Shown in pieces: positions 58,857 through 64,000 of a stretch of DNA of 64,000 nt; position 1 is the stretch's first letter, and every line of letters starts with the position of its first letter. A program made the translations under genes and the position numbers. The notes below the pieces were generated by a model. It was given only the letters and a program-made list of their open reading frames with translations, did not search any database and was not told where the DNA came from. The stretch comes from Cladorhizidae sp. MBARI D1340-BT2 (taxonomy: Eukaryota > Porifera > Demospongiae > Poecilosclerida > Cladorhizidae): assembly GCA_028752905.1 (NCBI GenBank), contig JAQNBH010000132.1:434001-498000 (forward strand), written 5' to 3'.

Positions 58857-59208
58857 ATCTGGTGTGACATGTGATGGTGTGTGACATGTGATGGTGTGTG
58901 ACATGTGATGGTGTGTGTCATGTGATGGTGTGTGACACGTGATGGTGTGTGATACGTTATGGTGTGTGACACATGATAGTGTGTGACATGTGATGGCGTG
59001 TGACATGTGATGGCGTGTGACATGTGATGGTGTGTGACATGTGATGGTGTGTGACATGTGATGGTGTGTGACATGTGATGGTGTGTGACATGTGATGGTG
59101 TGTGACATGTGATGGTGTGACATGGGATGGCGTGTGACATGTGATGGTGTGTGATATGTAATGGTGTATGACATGTGATTGCATGTGACATGTGATGGTG
59201 TGTCATGT
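58857..59208. repeat. 17-bp minisatellite (copy C)
   Basis: About 20 units of GACATGTGATGGTGTGT, mirror of copy B. Confidence 0.95.
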
Positions 59209-59218
59209 GGTTGCCTAG

Positions 59219-59413
59219 GTGTTAGTGGAGCAGAGGACTCGTACAGCCGGTCTGAATGCAGAGGTGATGCACAATATGTCTATGATAGACCTGGCTGGCT
59301 CGGAGCGTGCTACTGTGACATCTAATAGAGGCACGCACCTCAGAGAAGGAGCCAACATAAATCACTCGTTATTGGCACTCCGGAACTGTATCAACGCCCT
59401 GGCTTCTGGCAAG
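59219..59413 (+). pseudogene. Kinesin-8-like motor exon K2 (copy C)
   Basis: Same protein as copy B (VMHN, LREGAN, LALRN), with acceptor TTGCCTAG and donor AAG|GTACAC intact. Confidence 0.85.
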
Positions 59414-59687
59414 GTACACACACACTCTCTCTGGTGGGTGAGAGGACACACACACACACACGCTCTCTCTCTGGTGGGTGAGAGGACACACACACACACA
59501 CACACACTCTCTCTCTGGTGGGTGGGAGGACACACACACACACACACACACACTCTCTCTGGTGGGTGAGAGGACACACATACACACACACACACACTCT
59601 CTCTGGTGGGTGAGAGGACACACACACACACACACACACACACTCTCTCTTGTGGGTGAGAGGACACACACACACACACACACAATC
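59414..59687. repeat. CA/CT minisatellite (copy C)
   Basis: Six units with GGTGGGTGAGAGGACACA, mirror of copy B. Confidence 0.95.
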
Positions 59688-59714
59688 TGGGCTGCCAAGC
59701 CAAGCGGCTAGTTC

Positions 59715-60930
59715 TGTGGACATTGTTGTGGTGTTGTCATTGTTGTTGTGTTGCCATTGTTGTTGTGGTGTTGTCGTTGTTGTTGTGTTGTCATTGTTGT
59801 TGTGTTGTCATTGTTGTTGTGGTGGTGTCGTTGTTGTTGTGTTGTCATTGTTGTTGTGTTGCCATTGTTGTTGTGTTGTCGTTGTTGTGGTGTTGTCGTT
59901 GTGTTATTGTTGTTGTCATTATTGTGGTGTTGTAATTGTGTCGTCATTGTGTTGTTGTTGTCATTGTTGTTGTGGTGTTGTCATTGTGTCGTCAGTGTTT
60001 TGTTGTTGTTGTCATTGTTGTTGTCATTGTTGCTGTGGTGTTGTCATTGTGTCGTCATTGTTTTGTTGTTGTTTTCATTGTTGTGGTGTTGTCATTGTGT
60101 CATCATTGTTTTGTTGTTGTTGTGGTGTTGTGATTGTGTCGTCAGTGTTTTGTTGTTGTTGTCATTGTTGTTGTCAATGTTGTTGTCATTGTTGCTGTGG
60201 TGTTTTCATTGTGTCGTCATTGTTTTGTTGTTGTTGTCATGGTTGTTGTGGTGTTGTCATTGTGTCGTCTGTGTTTTGTTGTTGTCATTGTTGTTGTCAT
60301 TGTTGCTGTGTTGTTGTCATTGTGTCGTCATTGTTTTGTTGTTGTTGTCATGGTTGTTGTGGTGTTGTCATTGTCGTCTGTGTTTTGTTGTTGTCATTGT
60401 TGTTGTCATTGTTGCTGTGGTGTTGTCATTGTGTCGTCATTGTTTTGTTGTTGTCATTGTTGTTGTCATTGTTGCTGTGGTGTTGTCATTGTGTCGTCAT
60501 TGTTTTGTTGTTGTTGTCATTGTGTCGTCATTGTTTTGTTGTTGTTGTCATGGTTGTTGTGGTGTTGTCATTGTGTCGTCAGTGTTTTGTTGTTGTTGTC
60601 ATTGTTGTTGTCATTGTTGCTGTGGTGTTGTCATTGTGTCGTCATTGTTTTGTTGTTGTCATTGTTGTTGTCATTGTTGCTGTGGTGTTGTCATTGTGTC
60701 ATCATTGTTTTGTTGTTGTTGTCATGGTTGTTGTGGTGTTGTCATTGTGTCGTCATTGTTTTGTTGTTGTCAATGTTGTTGTCATTGTTGCTGTGGTGTT
60801 GTCATTGTGTCGTCATTGTTTTGTTGTTGTTGTCATTGTTGTTGTCATTGTTGCTGTGGTGTTGTCACTGTTGTCATTGTTGTTGTGGTGTTGTCATTGT
60901 TGTTGTTGTCATTGTTGTGGTTGATTGCTT
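59715..60930. repeat. TTG/TCATTG minisatellite (copy C)
   Basis: Mirror of copy B apart from a GTCATCATTG variant near 60698. Confidence 0.95.
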
Positions 60931-60934
60931 GCAG

Positions 60935-61009
60935 CTGGTGCGTAACGTGCTGAAGGTGGATTATCACTTGTCTAACTACAAGGTCATCATTGAAGATCTC
61001 CGCAAAGAG
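60935..61009 (+). pseudogene. Kinesin-8-like neck exon K3 (copy C)
   Basis: Ends DLRKE rather than DLRNE (AAAGAG for AATGAG), followed by TTGAGC instead of a GT donor. Confidence 0.75.
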
Positions 61010-61432
61010 TTGAGCATCTCTATATGCAGCACACCACACACACACACCACCAGCCTATGACTACTATAGAAGCTCCTCACTCTATCTCCTCCCCCCACCC
61101 CCCCCACCCATACACACCCACACCCACACACACACCACTCCCATTGTAATAGATAAGTGAACTGAAGAGCTAGTGCTTCTCCCATGACTCTGAATGATCT
61201 CAATGAGACAAACAGGTAAACATATACACACATCCAGTTTTAGCTACAAAAGGTGTCTTCAGCTAGTTTACTAGATTTATGTGTGATATTCAGAGTTTAC
61301 TAGAATGGTGATTGGATTACTAAAATGTATACATGGAATATTATTCAAAGGGAGGTTTTCTCTCTGCCAATGTGGTGAGCTCACTGCCTCTCTTGTTGCC
61401 ATGCTCTTCCTGCCCTGTGTGTGTGTGTGTAG

Positions 61433-61527
61433 GTTGTGTGAGATGGTGGGGAGTGTATATGGTGAGAGGGGGAGGTTGAGGAAGCACATGGCTGACCTCG
61501 ATGCCATGGAGAGAGATACCCTGCAAG
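61433..61527 (+). pseudogene. Kinesin-8-like coiled-coil exon K4 (copy C)
   Basis: LCEMVGSVYGERGRLRKHMA..., mirror of 40817-40911 with intact splice sites. Confidence 0.6.
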
Positions 61528-61738
61528 GTAAAGGGTCTGCACTGCTATAAGCTCGAGTTCAACTCAACTCATCACTAAATTCTGTGTATACTGTAGTAAG
61601 GAGGGGATATATTCTTCCTCTCCTCCTCCATCTCCTCCTCCCTCCTCTCTGCCCTCTTCTCTCATCGTATATATATCTAAGGTAACCTGGATATCTGGTA
61701 AAGGGTTGCTATTATTATTATATTATTTTGAGCTGTGT

Positions 61739-61946
61739 GCGTTGTAGTGAACTATTGGTGTGGTGTTGAGATGTTGTCTGGTCAGGTCTTGTATGTCTGC
61801 CATGTCCACTATTGGTGTGGTGTTGAGATGTTGCCTGGTCAGGTCATCTATCTCTGCCATGTCCACTATTGGTGTGGTGTTGAGATGTTGCCTGGTCAGG
61901 TCTTCTATCTCTGCCATGTCCACTATTGGTGTGGTGTTGAGATGTT
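61739..61946. repeat. 57-bp tandem array (right arm)
   Basis: TTGGTGTGGTGTTGAGATGT units, mirror of 40398-40605. Confidence 0.9.
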
Positions 61947-62194
61947 TAGATCGGAGTTCTTTTATTCTTCAGAAACTTTCGATGGCGTATCCTGCTACAC
62001 TCGCCTGAGCCTTGGAAGCTGCTGGACAGAAGATGATTCCACGCGCTAGAAATGGAGAAAGAAGGGTATGCTATAAATAATTTTTATATTTGGAACGCAT
62101 AGCTGCTAGCTTAGCTAAGTTGAACTCGAGGTATAATACTGAGTTTTGTACGTGCATCTCGAGGCCACAGGAACACCTATGCGGGGGACTAGTT
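61947..62194 (+). other. Two-exon-like module, exon part (right arm)
   Basis: GATCGGAGTTCTTTTATTCT to GAGAAAGAAGGGTATGC, then CGTGCATCTCGAGGCCACAG instead of an exon-b block. Confidence 0.4.
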
Positions 62195-62471
62195 GAATTT
62201 TTTTAATTTTACTTATGGTTACAACTTTAGAGCTCCGTAGATTGTGCAAACTTCATGGTATGGACATCATATATAGCTAAAAAGAGAGGTCTCTCTGTGT
62301 GCTCTCATTTGATACTAAAATATGTTTCATAGGTATAACTATGGGCAAGTTAGACCCTAAAGTGGAGGGACCTCAACAACACGAATGTCAAAAACCTCAG
62401 CCTAAATAACTCGAGATTGCTAAGTGCTAATGATTTGAAATTGGTACCAGTGGCTAGAGGAAGCCCTGGGC
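62195..62471. repeat. Module R (right arm, distal copy)
   Basis: Mirror of 39873-40150. Confidence 0.65.
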
Positions 62472-62578
62472 TATTCAATGACCTTTTTCATTAGGCATTG
62501 AAATGTACCGCCTCTTTTTCCTAAAACCACTCCCCCCTTTACATCGTTTGCAGAGCATGGAGACTGATAGATCCCTCT
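62472..62578 (-). pseudogene. Chimeric junction (right arm)
   Basis: Mirror of 39766-39872: helix-turn-helix-like 3' half fused to family A DLERRG. Confidence 0.75.
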
Positions 62579-63968
62579 CCTCTCCAAATCAACCAACAGA
62601 CTATGCGAGGTAAAAATGCTGTCAAAGTAAACGTGCACGTGCCACTTGCCCTGTAGGTCCTCAGTTATGTCCTTGACCACTCTTGCCCCCAAGTGGTGTT
62701 CAACTGCACCTTTCTTTTCCCCGTGTAAATCTCTGTGTGGAAAAAACCGTTTCGGCTATCAACCCGAACCCACACCTTGATTCCTCTTTTGATGGGTTTC
62801 AATGGCTTCAGTGATGAATGACCTTGAAAGTTGATCATAGCCTCATCGATTGCAATCTCACAGTTTGGCCTGTATATTTATGAAATTTTTGGTTTAAAAT
62901 GGCTGACAAGAGGTTGGAATTTTCACTGCCCCTTGGGGAAAGTGTACAATTGTCTACAAAATGTAAAAATCTTGTAATAGTCGTGTACCTATCCCTGGAT
63001 ATTCTTTGGGATATTGGTTTATAATTGTGGATGGGGTCCCTCTTCCAATAGTCGTCTGTGGATGGCTGGTGATTAATTCCCATAAGGATGCTGAAGCCTA
63101 TGAATGCTCGTATATCATCCTCTGTAATTTCTTTCCAAGAAACTTAGGCTTCAGCACCCATGACTTCTTCAGCATTCTTATTTGTTTGATCCCCTATCTC
63201 TTCCACTATGTTAGGTGTTAAAAAAATTCAAATACCTCCAGTGGTGATTCCGGTATAGGAACTGTAGGTCCTACGGAATATGTGAATGGATGAATTGTAG
63301 GGGTCACTAGGTTTGGTGACCAAACTGGAGGCAATGTCTGTGTAGAAGAGACAGTGGATGGCAAGGCTGAGTAGGTGGCAGTGGAAGGAATGAAAGAGGG
63401 TGATGGTTGGATCTGTTGTTGAGTCTCTATAATGTTGAGTTGGGGCTGGGGTGGGTAAGTAGGTGTGGTTGATACTGATGTTGGTTGAGGCATGGGTGTG
63501 GTTGATTCTAATGTAAGTCGAGGCAGGAGTGGATGTCATTGTGGCCAATAATGATGTGGTTTGAGGCTGGGGTGTGGTCGATACTGAAGTAGATATGGAA
63601 GTGCATGTTGTCGATATAAAAGGTGGCAGATAGCAGTAGTGTTTGCAGAGTCTGATGTGGAAGCAACCACGGAATCTTTTACTGAGATGGGTGTGGTAAA
63701 AGCGGCATTAAAATGTACTTGGGTCGATGGGTTGGGTAAAGGTGTCGTGTGTAATGCGGCAGGAATCGTGAAGGAATGAGCATCTTCCTCTTCCATGTCT
63801 AAATATATTATATATATATAATTATATACATTTGTTCACTAAAATTTCCTTACCTTCCTGCAGGCCTTCAAATTCCTCATCACTTCCATCAGTAAATGGC
63901 TCATCCAAGTCCCCATCTCCCAATGCCTTGAGGACCTCCTCCAAAGAGAAACATTGTCTTTTTGCCAT
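62565..63968 (-). pseudogene. piggyBac family A transposase, N-terminus to DDE (copy 6)
   Basis: Mirror of copy 3, with the same deletions. Exon 1 is 63968-63854 and exon 2 starts at 63798. The start codon lies 32 bp from the window end, just inside TTAACATATAGTTAA. Confidence 0.85.
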
Positions 63969-64000
63969 TATAGTTAACATATAGTTAACTCTTTGACTGC

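Larger units (their letters stand above)
52290..64000 (-). repeat. Right arm of the palindrome
   Basis: Reverse complement of 38344-50054, beginning inside the right arm of the MITE. It continues to the last base of the window. Confidence 0.95.

Overview
This window looks like repeat-rich nuclear DNA from a non-bilaterian animal, with a sponge as the best guess. Spliced kinesin exons make it eukaryotic. The genetic code used by a nuclear copy of mitochondrial cox1 (9482-10004) narrows it further: TGA stands at a conserved Trp, while AGA and AGG stand at conserved Arg positions. That fits mitochondrial code 4 (sponges, cnidarians, many protists) and not the bilaterian invertebrate code 5. Sponge is an inference; no intact single-copy gene in the window confirms it.

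I see no intact protein gene. Almost everything is decayed transposons, broken copies of one gene, or tandem repeats. Layout: 1-506, 32-bp array; 932-2449, Merlin-type transposon; 2660-6206, array-bounded modules and a piggyBac C-terminal pseudogene; 6480-9444, partial kinesin copy (A1) between arrays; 9482-10004, cox1 insertion; 10005-14922, fuller kinesin copy (A2); 15427-19990, piggyBac family A pseudogene with a family D element inserted upstream, then a promoter-like module and a 19-bp array; 20897-27854, 7-kb element with 34-bp terminal inverted repeats, itself holding a family C piggyBac fragment and a 2.3-kb array; 28153-29815, second family C fragment and array; 30950-33580, array with alternating orientation; 33590-35860, AT-rich DNA and small arrays; 35705-39640, inverted copy of 15427-19990.

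The last 25.6 kb (38344 to the window end) is a near-perfect palindrome. The left arm (38344-50054) and right arm (52290-64000) are almost base-identical reverse complements around a 2.2-kb spacer. Each arm carries a kinesin copy (B or C), a 3.2-kb family B piggyBac element with intact ends, and family A pseudogenes. The spacer holds a fourth kinesin fragment (D) and a foldback TTAA-flanked MITE.

Four piggyBac families are told apart by ends and protein: A (KQYMPLKPIKRG signature), B (ends CCGATTAAGCGCC), C (start CCCTTYAACTGCG) and D (ends CTCTTTGRCTGCG). The kinesin exons resemble the kinesin-8 (KIF18/KIF19) motor and neck. In the copies where the relevant exon is present they share lesions and lack the same motor segment, so they look like duplicates of an already damaged gene. 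The very long open frames in the TTG, TGTGTGACATG and CA arrays are artefacts of stop-free repeats.
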